Assembly: GCA_944366945.1 (NCBI GenBank)
Contig: CALVWJ010000016.1
Location: forward strand, 1-56,020
Direction of reading: 5' to 3'
DNA length: 56,020 bases
Source of the DNA: an uncultured Clostridia bacterium
Lineage (GTDB): Bacteria > Bacillota > Clostridia > Christensenellales > CAG-138
Below are positions 33,874 to 42,761 of this stretch, one piece after another. Made by a program: the position numbers and the translations under genes. Under the pieces are notes generated by a model that did not search any database, was not told where the DNA came from, and saw nothing but the letters and a program-made list of their open reading frames with translations. How positions within the stretch are numbered: position 1 is the first letter of the stretch; every line of letters starts with the position of its first letter.

Positions 33874-35064
33874 ATGGCACGGTTTACACTTCCCCGGGAT
33901 CTTTATCATGGAAAGGGCGCGCTGGATGCGCTCAAAACGCTCAAGGGCAAGAAGGCCATCGTGGTCGTTGGCGGCGGCTCCATGAAGCGCTTCGGCTTCC
34001 TGGATAAGGTATGCAACAACTTGAAGGAAGCGGGCATGGAAGTTACGGTATTCGAAGGCGTTGAGCCCGATCCTTCCGTTGAAACCGTTATGAAGGGCGC
34101 AGAGGCCATGCGCAAATTCCAGCCGGATTGGATCGTTGCAATCGGCGGCGGTTCCCCGATCGATGCGGCAAAGGCCATGTGGGCGTTCTATGAGTATCCG
34201 GACACCACGTTCGAAGCGCTCTGCATCCCGTTCAACTTCCCGACGCTGCGCACCAAGGCGCATTTCTGCGCGATCCCGTCCACTTCCGGCACGGCGACCG
34301 AGGTGACTGCGTTCTCCGTTATCACCGATTATGCAAAGGGCGTCAAATACCCGCTCGCAGACTTCAACATCACGCCGGATGTGGCGATCGTTGATCCGGA
34401 GCTTGCGGAAACCATGCCCAAGAAGCTGACTGCACACACCGGCATGGATGCCATGACGCATGCGATCGAGGCCTATGTATCCACGTTGCATTGCGATTAC
34501 ACCGACCCGCTCGCGCTGCATGCCATCAAGATGATCAGCGAAGACCTCGTTGCTTCCTATAATGGCGATATGGCAGCCCGCGACCGGATGCACAACGCGC
34601 AGTGCCTTGCCGGCATGGCGTTCTCCAACGCGCTGCTGGGCATCGTGCACTCCATGGCGCACAAGACCGGCGCTGCCTATTCTGGAGGCCACATCGTGCA
34701 TGGCTGCGCCAACGCCATGTATCTGCCCAAGGTCATCAAGTACAACGCCAAGGAGCCCGAGGCTGCCAAGCGCTATGCTGAGATCGCGAAGTTCCTGCAC
34801 CTTGCGGGCAACACGGATGAGGAGCTCACCGATGCGCTGATCGCCCACATCCAGAACTTGAACAAGCAACTGGATATTCCTACCTGCATCAAGGATTATG
34901 AGGGCGGCATCATCAATGAGGCGGAATTCCTCGAGAAACTGCCCAAGGTTGCTGAGCTTGCCGTTGGCGATGCCTGCACCGGCTCCAACCCCCGCAGCAT
35001 TGATCCTAAGACCATGGAGAAGCTGCTCAAGTGCTGCTTCTATGATACCAAGGTCGATTTCTGA
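33874..35064 (+). CDS. Iron-containing (group III) alcohol dehydrogenase
   Basis: A 396-residue Fe-ADH that reduces aldehydes to primary alcohols with NAD(P)H at the end of fermentation. The metal ligands D192, H196, H259 and H273 have the canonical 4/63/14 spacing. The nucleotide loop GGGSPIDAAK is at 91-100 and STSGTATEVT at 136-145. The final NPRSIDPKTMEKLLKCCFYD region is typical of clostridial butanol/ethanol dehydrogenases. The ribosome binding site is AAGGAGG. It is monocistronic with operator-like repeats upstream. The physiological substrate (ethanol, butanol or other) is not decidable. Confidence 0.93.
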   Translation: MARFTLPRDLYHGKGALDALKTLKGKKAIVVVGGGSMKRFGFLDKVCNNLKEAGMEVTVFEGVEPDPSVETVMKGAEAMRKFQPDWIVAIGGGSPIDAAKAMWAFYEYPDTTFEALCIPFNFPTLRTKAHFCAIPSTSGTATEVTAFSVITDYAKGVKYPLADFNITPDVAIVDPELAETMPKKLTAHTGMDAMTHAIEAYVSTLHCDYTDPLALHAIKMISEDLVASYNGDMAARDRMHNAQCLAGMAFSNALLGIVHSMAHKTGAAYSGGHIVHGCANAMYLPKVIKYNAKEPEAAKRYAEIAKFLHLAGNTDEELTDALIAHIQNLNKQLDIPTCIKDYEGGIINEAEFLEKLPKVAELAVGDACTGSNPRSIDPKTMEKLLKCCFYDTKVDF

Positions 35065-35077
35065 TACCTTCTTTGAC

Positions 35078-35117
35078 GGCAGGGCGTCCCGCGCAAGCGG
35101 GGCGCTCTTGCCGTTTT
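35078..35117 (+). terminator. Terminator-like hairpin after the Fe-ADH gene
   Basis: GGCAGGGCGTCCCGC pairs imperfectly with GCGGGGCGCTCTTGCC around GCAA, then GTTTTGG. From 35118 to 35540 I see no gene. Confidence 0.6.
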
Positions 35118-35543
35118 GGCGCCCCCAAATAGCAATCGCAGCTTTTGCGAAATTTCGAGTCTCCCCTTTGCCGGGAGCACAGTTTGAGAGCCTTACTGCG
35201 CAAGGCTTTTTTATGGATTTGGCGTACTCTATTTGGTGAGCCGGCGTTTGCCCTTTTGGGCAATTCGCCTTGTGTCATCCAATTCGACGGAAGCCTCTTG
35301 GAGTGTGGTCAAAATCCTCAAAGAAAGCCGGATGCTTTTTGCCGTTTCAGTACGGCTGCCACCAAACTTGCACCCCAAACAATGCGGGCAAATTGGATGC
35401 AGCAGAGCGCTGGCTTTGGCACGGTGCATTGCGGCGCTGCGCGCCGACAAGTTGAGGAATAAGCCGATTTTTCGGGCGGATCCCTCATGGCGCCGCATAA
35501 AAACAGGAAACAGGGCGCTGCAATCATGTAAATTATAACCGGA

Positions 35544-35570
35544 TTAGCACTCGAAATCCGTGAGTGCTAA
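35544..35570 (+). promoter_or_regulatory. CIRCE element (HrcA operator)
   Basis: TTAGCACTC (35544-35552), 9-bp spacer, GAGTGCTAA (35562-35570): an exact match to the CIRCE consensus. HrcA binds it and represses heat-shock genes at normal temperature. It sits 234 bp upstream of the Hsp20 start, implying a long 5' leader. Confidence 0.95.
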
Positions 35571-35803
35571 AGTTTGCAATTCCATTACAATTCCTCTCTT
35601 TTTCTGCAACAATCCTGTTGTATGATAAAGCCATCAAAAGAAAGAGAGGCGCCCAAGCGGGTGCCGGGATATAAAAAGAGAAGGTGGTTCCAATGTATTG
35701 CTTTGAGGAAGCGGCGCAGGTGCAGCGGGGTGCGCAACCGGCTGCATAAACGGAATATGGATTTGGAAAGTATAAGGGAAGATTCGGTAAGGAGGAATCA
35801 AGT

Positions 35804-36238
35804 ATGTTTGGACTTACACCATATGAACGCAAAAACAGCGCAATGAGCTATGACCCCTTCAAAGCATTTGAAAACTTTGAGCGGGAATTCTTTAAAACCA
35901 ATGGTTTAGCGGAGTTTAAAACGGACATCAAGGATACCGGCAAGGAATACGAGCTGGAGGCCGACCTGCCGGGCTTTAAGAAAGAGGACATCAACATCGA
36001 ACTGGATGACAATTATCTGACCATCCAGGCGGAACGCAAATACGAGAGCGACGAAAAGGACAAGAAGGGCAACTATGTGCGGCGTGAACGCTCGTATGGC
36101 GCTTTCAGCCGGAGCTTTGATGTGAGCGGCATCGACGTATCTGCCATCAAGGCCAGCTACCAGGACGGCGTTTTGAAGCTGATTCTGCCCAAGAAGGAAG
36201 AGGTCGTGCCCGCTGCAAGGCGGCTTGAGATCGAATAA
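35804..36238 (+). CDS. Hsp20 / small heat-shock protein
   Basis: A 144-residue ATP-independent holdase chaperone. The alpha-crystallin domain spans ~38-130: TDIKDTGKEYELEADLPG at its start, ITI/IQAERKYE strands, RRERSYGAFSRSFD, and the closing DGVLKLILPKKE. The short C-terminal tail ARRLEIE carries the LEI-type I-x-I/V anchor. The ribosome binding site is AAGGAGG. The upstream CIRCE shows HrcA control, which is less usual for Hsp20 genes than for groESL or dnaK. Confidence 0.95.
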   Translation: MFGLTPYERKNSAMSYDPFKAFENFEREFFKTNGLAEFKTDIKDTGKEYELEADLPGFKKEDINIELDDNYLTIQAERKYESDEKDKKGNYVRRERSYGAFSRSFDVSGIDVSAIKASYQDGVLKLILPKKEEVVPAARRLEIE

Positions 36239-36259
36239 CTCCCCAATATCCAATGAAAC

Positions 36260-36290
36260 TGCCGCGGCTTACGCCGCGGCACTTCTCAGT
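36260..36290 (+). terminator. Hairpin after hsp20
   Basis: A perfect 9-bp stem TGCCGCGGC / GCCGCGGCA with loop TTAC; tail CTTCTCAGTTTG is weak. From 36291 to 36850 no convincing gene is seen. Confidence 0.6.
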
Positions 36291-36852
36291 TTGCCCAAAG
36301 CCGAAATAGCCAGCTTGTGCCTTTGGCGCGGCAAAGAGACCTTAAACGAACCTACTGCTGCACAAGGGCTTGCCGATTTACCATTCCTCAGAGGGGGGGA
36401 TGCTCGCCTTTGGGGCACTGCGCTTTACCCGGCCAATTCGATTGTACCCTTTGGGGCAGTGGCGCTTGAAGGCCTCAACCCAAGTGCTTTTCGACGCGCC
36501 TGCGTATTCGGGAAAAATGCCGCGTCAGCGTTTTTTAAAAGGCAGATGCTTCCCTTGCATTTGCGGTATGGGTAAAAGCCTTGCGAACTGATTCTCAGCG
36601 CCTTTGCGGACGCGCGGAAAAGCTTTTGAGAAGTGAAGCCTATGCGCCGAGCAAAAGGAACACCGCCGAGCACAAATCATATCCAAGGTGATTAAGACGT
36701 TTTTTTGTGCGCAGAAGCGCGCATGGTAGGAGGTTATACCGGAAATCCTTGCCGTGCGCTCCCGGACGCTTGCAAGCAATGCGTTGAGCGCCGCCGGGGT
36801 CCATGGGAAAAGCGCAGCAGAATCCGACTTTTTCAAAAACGCTCGAAACGAA

Positions 36853-36888
36853 AAAAGGATGCCGCATCCTAGAACGCGGCATCCTTTT
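36853..36888 (-). terminator. Terminator of the metY-metA operon
   Basis: AAAAGGATGCCGC (36853-36865) / GCGGCATCCTTTT (36876-36888), a 13-bp stem with A/T-rich ends; on the minus strand the stem is followed by a T run. It lies 11 nt past the metA stop. Confidence 0.85.
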
Positions 36889-36898
36889 GTTGCAACTT

Positions 36899-37825
36899 TC
36901 ATTTTCCTTCGCCGATACGCCGGATATCGTAGGGCGTAGTCTGGTAAACGAAATAGTTCAACCAGTTGGTGTAGAGCAGATTGGCATGCGCGCGCCACAT
37001 CATGCGCGGGGCGCGGGTATCATCATCGTTGGGATAATAGTTTTTCGGCACCGCGATGGGAAGCCCTTGCGCCTTATCGCGCAGGTACTCCTTTTCCAGC
37101 GTGCGGGCATCGTATTCCGAATGGCCGGTGATGAAAAACTGGTTGCCCGCTTTGGCTGAAATCGCATAAAGGCCCGCTTCATCGGAGGAGGCAAGGATGT
37201 TGAGCGCCGGCACGGCTTCCACGTCTTCACGCAGGATCGTCGTATGCCGGGAGTGCGGCACGAGGAACACGTCGTCAAATCCACGGAAGAGGATGGAAGG
37301 CTTATATTCCACGTGGTGCTCGAACACGCCGAAGAGCTTCTGCGGCAGGGGGTGCTTCGGAATGCCGAAATGGTAATACAGCGCAGCCTGCGCGCCCCAG
37401 CAGATATGGAACGTGCTGTGTACATGCGTTTTGCTCCACTCCATGATCTCGCACAGCTCATCCCAGTATTCCACCGCTTCAAACGGCAGGTTTTCCACGG
37501 GTGCGCCCGTGATGATCATGCCGTCGAAATTGCGCGCGCGCACATCTTCAAACGTCTGGTAAAACGCCAGCATATGCTCCTCCGCCGTGTGGCGGGAAAC
37601 ATGGGTGCGGGTGTGCATGAGCTCGATCTCCACCTGCAGCGGCGAGTTCCCGAGCAGGCGGGAAAGCTGCGTCTCCGTGTCGATCTTGGTGGGCATTAGG
37701 TTGAGGATCAAGAGCTTGAGCGGGCGGATATCCTGCGTGATGGCGCGCGTTTCGGTCATCACGAAGATGTTTTCTTCCGTGAGCGTTTTTACCGCCGGCA
37801 GCTCATTGGGGATTTTGATGGGCAT
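36899..37825 (-). CDS. metAA: Homoserine O-acetyltransferase (MetA type)
   Basis: A 308-residue class I glutamine-amidotransferase-fold acyltransferase, the first step of methionine synthesis from homoserine. The nucleophile is C142 (HICWGAQ). H235 in TGHSEYD and the nearby Glu are the expected rest of the triad. Residue 111 is Glu (APVEN); in Bacillus cereus MetA Glu at 111 selects acetyl-CoA, while E. coli has Gly for succinyl-CoA. With the O-acetylhomoserine-using MetY next to it, the acetyl form is favoured. It starts 15 nt after metY in the same operon. Confidence 0.93.
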   Translation of the reverse strand: MPIKIPNELPAVKTLTEENIFVMTETRAITQDIRPLKLLILNLMPTKIDTETQLSRLLGNSPLQVEIELMHTRTHVSRHTAEEHMLAFYQTFEDVRARNFDGMIITGAPVENLPFEAVEYWDELCEIMEWSKTHVHSTFHICWGAQAALYYHFGIPKHPLPQKLFGVFEHHVEYKPSILFRGFDDVFLVPHSRHTTILREDVEAVPALNILASSDEAGLYAISAKAGNQFFITGHSEYDARTLEKEYLRDKAQGLPIAVPKNYYPNDDDTRAPRMMWRAHANLLYTNWLNYFVYQTTPYDIRRIGEGK

Positions 37826-37840
37826 GGGCGCCTCCCTGCG

Positions 37841-39115
37841 TTATGCGCCGCGAAGCGCCTGGTCAAGATCCGCGATGAGATCCGCTGCGTCCTCAAGGCC
37901 GCAGGAATAGCGCACAAGATCCGGAGATACGCCCGCGGCTGCAAGCTCCGCATCGTTCATCTGCCGGTGGGTGGCGCTTGCAGGGTGCAGGCAGCAGGTG
38001 CGCGCATCCGCAACGTGGGTTTCGATGGCGGCGATCTTAAGGCGCTTCATGAACGATTCTGCGGCCGGGCGCCCGCCCTTTACGCCGAAGCTTACAACGC
38101 CGCACACGCCGTTGGGAAGGTATTTTTGCGCCAGCGCGTGATAGGGATCCCCAGGGAGCCCGGGGAAGCGCACCCAGCAAACCATCGGGTGGCTTTGCAG
38201 GAACTCCGCAATGGCCTGCCCGTTTTCTGCGTGGCGCTTCATGCGCACATGCAGGCTTTCGAGCCCGAGGTTGAGCAGGAACGCATTCTGCGGGGACTGG
38301 ATGGAGCCGAAGTCGCGCATCAGCTGCGCCGTGGCCTTTGTGATATAGGCGCCGCCAAGGCCGAAGCGCTCAGTGTAGGTTACGCCGTGGTAGCTTTCAT
38401 CCGGCGTGCAAAGGCCGGGGAACTTTTCGGGGTGCTTCGTCCAGTCGAACTTGCCGGAATCCACGATGCAGCCGCCTACGCCGGCGCCATGGCCGTCCAT
38501 GTATTTGGTGGTGGAATGCGTTACGATGTCCGCACCCCACTCGAACGGGCGGCAGTGGATGGGCGTTGCGAACGTGTTGTCCACAATCAGCGGCACGCCG
38601 TGGCGGTGCGCGGCGGATGCGAATTTTTCAAGATCGAGCACCGTAAGCGCGGGGTTTGCGATGGTTTCGCCGAAAACAGCCTTGGTGTTGGGGCGGAAGG
38701 CAGCGTCGAGCTCCTCTTCGCTGCAGTCCGGCGAAACAAATGTGAATTCGACGCCCATGCGCTTCATCGTCACAGCAAACAGGTTGTAGGTCCCGCCATA
38801 AATTGAGGCGGAGGAAACCACATGGTCGCCGCAAGAGGCGATGTTGAACACGCTGTAAAAGCTGGCGGCCTGGCCGGAGGAAGTCAGCATGGCGGCGGAG
38901 CCGCCCTCCAGTGCGCAGATCTTCGCGGCGACAGCGTCGTTGGTGGGGTTTTGCAGGCGGGTATAAAAATACCCTTCGGCCTCAAGGTCGAACAGCTTGC
39001 CCATGGCTTCGCTGGTGTCATATTTGAAGGTCGTGCTCTGGATAATGGGGATTTGCCGCGGTTCGCCATTCCCTGGCGTATAACCGCTCTGTACGCATTT
39101 GGTGCCGGTTTGCAT
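37841..39115 (-). CDS. metY: O-acetylhomoserine sulfhydrylase / aminocarboxypropyltransferase
   Basis: A 424-residue PLP-dependent enzyme of the Cys/Met metabolism family that makes homocysteine from O-acetylhomoserine and sulfide. The PLP lysine is K204 (THSTTKYMDGHG), the PLP-pyridine Asp is D179 (IVDNTFATP), and the N-terminal YTRLQNPTND is typical. The length and GLCTPDESYHG insert match OAH sulfhydrylases rather than cystathionine gamma-synthase. I chose the ATG at 39115 with GGAGG 10 nt upstream; the in-frame TTG at 39121 is too close to it. It is first in the operon with metA. Confidence 0.93.
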   Translation of the reverse strand: MQTGTKCVQSGYTPGNGEPRQIPIIQSTTFKYDTSEAMGKLFDLEAEGYFYTRLQNPTNDAVAAKICALEGGSAAMLTSSGQAASFYSVFNIASCGDHVVSSASIYGGTYNLFAVTMKRMGVEFTFVSPDCSEEELDAAFRPNTKAVFGETIANPALTVLDLEKFASAAHRHGVPLIVDNTFATPIHCRPFEWGADIVTHSTTKYMDGHGAGVGGCIVDSGKFDWTKHPEKFPGLCTPDESYHGVTYTERFGLGGAYITKATAQLMRDFGSIQSPQNAFLLNLGLESLHVRMKRHAENGQAIAEFLQSHPMVCWVRFPGLPGDPYHALAQKYLPNGVCGVVSFGVKGGRPAAESFMKRLKIAAIETHVADARTCCLHPASATHRQMNDAELAAAGVSPDLVRYSCGLEDAADLIADLDQALRGA

Positions 39116-39167
39116 TTTCAATCATCCTCCCAAAGCGCCCTAAGGCGCGGAATTACACTTTTACGGA

Positions 39168-39196
39168 ATGATATATGATTCCGCGCGTATTGTCAA
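39168..39196 (-). promoter_or_regulatory. metY-metA promoter
   Basis: Minus strand: -35 TTGACA (39196-39191), 17-bp spacer, -10 TATCAT (39173-39168). The leader to the metY ATG is only ~45 nt, so no SAM riboswitch or T-box fits. Confidence 0.8.
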
Positions 39197-39229
39197 AGGG
39201 TTTGCATGAAAATTCAAGGAAAAGGGCCA

Positions 39230-39259
39230 TTGACAAACACGATATATAATGATTACTAT
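39230..39259 (+). promoter_or_regulatory. Promoter of the LysR-type regulator gene
   Basis: -35 TTGACA (39230-39235), 18-bp spacer, -10 TACTAT (39254-39259). The AT-rich stretch 39241-39290 contains several ATAAC/GTTAT-like half-sites where a LysR protein could bind and control both divergent units. Confidence 0.6.
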
Positions 39260-39312
39260 AACATCATAACTAAATCCATATAATGAGCGAATCAAACTGC
39301 GGAGGGTATGCA

Positions 39313-40251
39313 GTGAATACGCAGCATTTCAAATATGCCGTGGAGGTGGAGCGGACAGGCTCCATCACCCAGGCAGCGGACAACCTTTACATGGCGCAGC
39401 CAAACTTGAGCAAGGCGATCAAGGAGCTGGAGGATACGCTGGGCATCCCCATTTTCCGCCGCACTTCCAAGGGCATGGTGCCCACGGAGAAGGGCGCGGA
39501 ATTCCTGGTTTATGCAAAGCGCATCTTAACGCAGATGGAGAAGGTGGAGGCGCTCAATCAGCCTCGCATGGAAACGCGACAGAACTTTGGCGTTTCCGTG
39601 CCGCGGGTAAGTTACATTGCAAGGGCGGTCACGCGCTTTGTAGCCTCGCTCGATCCTGAGCTTGAAATGGACGTCAACGTGCAGGAAACGGGCGCGCTTG
39701 AAACCATCGCCCAGGTGGCGGAAGGCCAGTTTAATCTCGGGGTAGTGCGCTACAGGCTGCTGTATGAAAACTATTTCATGCGCGCGCTTGATGAGCGCGA
39801 GCTAAAAAGCGAACCCATTTGGGAAGCGGATTGCCTTGTTACGCTTTCTTCCAAGCATCCGCTGGCCCAGAAACGCACCATCCTGCCGGATGAGCTTTCG
39901 GATTGCGTTGAGCTTGTTAACGATGATGCGGACGCGCCGTACCTGCCAACGCATGAGCGGCGGCAGCATAAAACGGCTGCAGCGCGCATGATGCGGCAGG
40001 TTCGCATTTATGATCGCGCAAACCAGTTTGAACTGCTGGAGCACATCCCATCTGCCTACATGTGGGCAACCCCTATCCCGCGGGATATGCTGGCGCGCTA
40101 TGGCCTTGTGCAGCGAGCAAGCCGCAGCGGGGAAGGGCGCAGCCGGGATGTGCTGATCTACCCTGCGGGCTATGCCATGAGCCAGCTGGAGCAGCGGTTT
40201 ATCAATGAGCTTTATGTGGCGCGCAACGAAGTCGCGTTTCCGGGGCGCTAG
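39313..40251 (+). CDS. LysR-family transcriptional regulator
   Basis: A 312-residue LTTR. The N-terminal winged HTH (FKYAVEVERTGSITQAADNLYMAQPNLSKAIKELE in order) is followed by the IPIFRRTSKGMVPTEKG wing and an effector domain from ~85. The GTG start at 39313 has GGAGGG 6 nt upstream; the ORF extends to 39283 without one. It is divergent from metY-metA, so regulation of methionine or sulfur metabolism is likely (inference from position, as for MetR/CysB-like LTTRs). The effector is unknown. Confidence 0.85.
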   Translation: MNTQHFKYAVEVERTGSITQAADNLYMAQPNLSKAIKELEDTLGIPIFRRTSKGMVPTEKGAEFLVYAKRILTQMEKVEALNQPRMETRQNFGVSVPRVSYIARAVTRFVASLDPELEMDVNVQETGALETIAQVAEGQFNLGVVRYRLLYENYFMRALDERELKSEPIWEADCLVTLSSKHPLAQKRTILPDELSDCVELVNDDADAPYLPTHERRQHKTAAARMMRQVRIYDRANQFELLEHIPSAYMWATPIPRDMLARYGLVQRASRSGEGRSRDVLIYPAGYAMSQLEQRFINELYVARNEVAFPGR

Positions 40252-40265
40252 GCAAAAACAGTAGT

Positions 40266-40304
40266 GGGCATATCGATAAAAACATATCGATATGCCCGTT
40301 TTAT
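40266..40304 (+). terminator. Terminator after the LysR gene
   Basis: GGGCATATCGAT (40266-40277) / ATCGATATGCCC (40286-40297), a perfect 12-bp stem with loop AAAAACAT and tail GTTTTATAT. Confidence 0.9.
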
Positions 40305-40305
40305 A

Positions 40306-40335
40306 TTGACCCTTGCAGGGGCTGCCTGTTAAAAT
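40306..40335 (+). promoter_or_regulatory. Promoter of the nfn-rex-hyd island
   Basis: -35 TTGACC (40306-40311), 18-bp spacer, -10 TAAAAT (40330-40335). A clear Rex operator (TTGTTAA-type inverted repeat) was not seen here, so direct Rex autoregulation at this site is unproven. Confidence 0.65.
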
Positions 40336-40472
40336 AAGATCGACAAATAAGGCGTTTTCTTGAGCACACGCGCAGCGTGCGCAAACGCTTGCAGATCGGG
40401 CGGCGCGGTTTTTCTGCCCGAGGTATGGAACAAGAAACTTCATTATTTAATCTAAAGGAAAGAAGGAAGGAT

Positions 40473-41327
40473 ATGTACCGCATCGTTCAAAAACAGATCC
40501 TCAATCCCACCGTAACGCGTATGGAAATCGAAGCGCCGCTTGTTGCAAAAAAAGCGGAGCCGGGCCAATTTATCATTTTGCGCGTGGATGAAGCCGGCGA
40601 GCGCATCCCGCTGACCATTGCAGATTACGACCGCGAAAAGGGCACCGTTGCAATCATCTTCCAGATTGTGGGCGCCACAACAGAGCAGCTGAACCATAAA
40701 AACGAGGGTGAGTTCATTCAGGATTTCGTGGGACCGCTCGGCGTTGCAACGCATACCGAAGGCTTGAAAAAGGTCTGCATCGTAGGCGGCGGCGTGGGCT
40801 GCGCAATCGCGCTTCCCATCGCGAAGAAGCTGCACAAAGAAGGCTGCAAGGTAACGTCCGTGATCGGATTCCGCTCCAAAGACCTGCTTATTTTGGAGGA
40901 CGAATTCCGCGCTGCGTCCGAAAAGCTCTACGTGATGACGGACGATGGTTCCTATGGCCGAAAGGGCAATGTGTGCGTGCCGCTTGAGGAGATGTTCGCT
41001 GCGGGCGAAACATTTGATGAAGTGATTGCCATCGGGCCCCTTATCATGATGAAATTCGTGGTTGCGGCCGTGAAACCCACGGGCATTCCCTGCGTGGTTT
41101 CCATGAACCCCATTATGATCGACGGCACGGGCATGTGCGGCGGCTGCCGGCTTACGCTCCACCGCAACGGGGAGAAGATCACCAAGTTTGCCTGCGTGGA
41201 TGGGCCGGATTTCAACGGCTACGAGGTGGATTTCGATGAAGCGATGTCCCGCGGCGCGATGTATCGGGATTTTGAGCGGCATGCCTATGAAGAAACCTGC
41301 AACCTGCTCCGGAAGGAGGAAAACTAA
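40473..41327 (+). CDS. nfnA: NADH-dependent ferredoxin:NADP+ oxidoreductase subunit A
   Basis: A 284-residue FAD protein of the NfnAB bifurcating transhydrogenase, which couples NADH and reduced ferredoxin oxidation to NADPH formation. It contains the FAD-binding GQFIILRVDE and RIPLTIADYD segments, a nucleotide-binding VGGGVGCAIALPIAKKL, and the [2Fe-2S] cysteines C222, C225 and C241. D217 just before them may be the unusual Asp ligand reported for NfnA. The start at 40473 is preceded by GAAGGAAGG; the frame extends upstream without a ribosome binding site. The stop is 2 nt before nfnB. Confidence 0.93.
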   Translation: MYRIVQKQILNPTVTRMEIEAPLVAKKAEPGQFIILRVDEAGERIPLTIADYDREKGTVAIIFQIVGATTEQLNHKNEGEFIQDFVGPLGVATHTEGLKKVCIVGGGVGCAIALPIAKKLHKEGCKVTSVIGFRSKDLLILEDEFRAASEKLYVMTDDGSYGRKGNVCVPLEEMFAAGETFDEVIAIGPLIMMKFVVAAVKPTGIPCVVSMNPIMIDGTGMCGGCRLTLHRNGEKITKFACVDGPDFNGYEVDFDEAMSRGAMYRDFERHAYEETCNLLRKEEN

Positions 41328-41329
41328 CC

Positions 41330-42757
41330 ATGACCAAGCCCAACATGAGCCTAAAAAAGAATCCCATGCCCTCCCAGGAACCGGAGGTTCGGGCGCATAA
41401 TTTCGAAGAAGTCGCCCTTGGCTATAGCGAAGAAACGGCGCTGGACGAGGCGCTGCGCTGCTTGAACTGCAAGAACATGCCGTGCGTTTCCGGGTGCCCG
41501 GTGAACATCCACATTCCCGAATTCATCGAGAAAATTAAGGAAGGCGATTTTGAAGGCGCTTACCATATCATCAGCAAAACATCATCCCTGCCTGCGGTCT
41601 GCGGTCGCGTCTGCCCGCAGGAGACCCAGTGCGAATCCAAGTGTGTGCGCGGCATCAAGGGTGAACCCGTTGGCATCGGGCGGCTGGAGCGCTTCGTGGC
41701 GGATTGGCATAACGCGCACAGCGGCGATGTGCCGGAAACGGAACCGGCAAACGGGCACCGCGTCGCGATCGTGGGTTCTGGCCCAGCGGGGCTGACCTGC
41801 GCGGGTGACCTTGCGAAAAAGGGCTACCAGGTTACTGTGTTTGAAGCGCTGCATACCGCTGGCGGCGTGCTCGTTTACGGCATTCCGGAATTCCGTCTTC
41901 CCAAGGCCATCGTGCAGAAGGAAGTGGATACGCTTTCTGCGATGGGCGTTGATGTGGAAACCAACATCGTCATCGGCAAAACGCTCACCATCGACGAGCT
42001 GTTTGAGCAGGGATACGAGGCCGTGTTCGTCGGATCCGGCGCGGGGCTTCCCAACTTTATGGGCATCCCCGGCGAGTCATATAAGGGCGTTTATTCGGCA
42101 AACGAGTTCCTAACCCGCAGCAACCTTATGAAGGCATACCGCGACGATCCCGTAACGCCGATCATGAAGGGCGGCAAGGTAGCGGTGGTTGGCGGCGGCA
42201 ACGTTGCGATGGACGCAGCGCGCACGGCGCTTCGCCTCGGCGCGGAGAAGGTTTACATCGTATACCGCCGCTCGCTGGAAGAACTCCCCGCGCGGCGCGA
42301 GGAAGTGGAGCATGCGATGGAAGAGGGCATCGAATTCAAGCTCCTCAACAACCCCGTTGAGATTTTGGGCTATGAGAATCCCGCAGATAAGCGCGATCCG
42401 AAGAACGGCTTTGTGACCGGCATGAAATGCATCCGCATGGAGCTGGGCGAGCCGGATGAAAAGGGCCGCCGCCGCCCGGTGCCCATCCCCGGCAGCGAGT
42501 TTACGCTGGATGTGGACACCGTGGTCATCGCAATCGGCACGAGCCCGAACCCGCTCATCAAATCCACAACGCGCGGGCTTGAGGTCAACCGCAAGGGCGG
42601 CATCGTTGTGGAAGAAGCCACAGGCGCTACCAGCCGCACGGGCGTTTATGCCGGCGGCGATGCAGTGACGGGCGCTGCAACCGTAATCTCTGCCATGGGC
42701 GCGGGCAAAGCGGCTGCGGCTGCCATGGACGCATACATCAAAGGCAAGGAGGCGTAA
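41330..42757 (+). CDS. nfnB: NADH-dependent ferredoxin:NADP+ oxidoreductase subunit B
   Basis: A 475-residue flavoprotein, partner of NfnA and related to the small subunit of glutamate synthase. N-terminal [4Fe-4S] cysteines lie in CLNCKNMPCVSGCP and CGRVCPQETQCESKC. The FAD Rossmann motif is VAIVGSGPAGLTC, and the NADPH-binding motif is VAVVGGGNVAMDAARTALR. YAGGDAVTGAATVISAMGAGK closes the FAD site. It carries the bifurcating FAD. Adjacency to nfnA and hyd genes favours NfnB over a stand-alone GltD. Confidence 0.93.
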   Translation: MTKPNMSLKKNPMPSQEPEVRAHNFEEVALGYSEETALDEALRCLNCKNMPCVSGCPVNIHIPEFIEKIKEGDFEGAYHIISKTSSLPAVCGRVCPQETQCESKCVRGIKGEPVGIGRLERFVADWHNAHSGDVPETEPANGHRVAIVGSGPAGLTCAGDLAKKGYQVTVFEALHTAGGVLVYGIPEFRLPKAIVQKEVDTLSAMGVDVETNIVIGKTLTIDELFEQGYEAVFVGSGAGLPNFMGIPGESYKGVYSANEFLTRSNLMKAYRDDPVTPIMKGGKVAVVGGGNVAMDAARTALRLGAEKVYIVYRRSLEELPARREEVEHAMEEGIEFKLLNNPVEILGYENPADKRDPKNGFVTGMKCIRMELGEPDEKGRRRPVPIPGSEFTLDVDTVVIAIGTSPNPLIKSTTRGLEVNRKGGIVVEEATGATSRTGVYAGGDAVTGAATVISAMGAGKAAAAAMDAYIKGKEA

Positions 42758-42761
42758 GGAC

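Noticed and set aside
39116..39167. SAM riboswitch or T-box upstream of metY
   Set aside because: The predicted promoter leaves only ~45 nt of leader, and no conserved riboswitch sequence is present.
40306..40472. Rex operator upstream of nfnA
   Set aside because: Only a partial match to TTGTTAA-type inverted repeats could be found; not enough to call.
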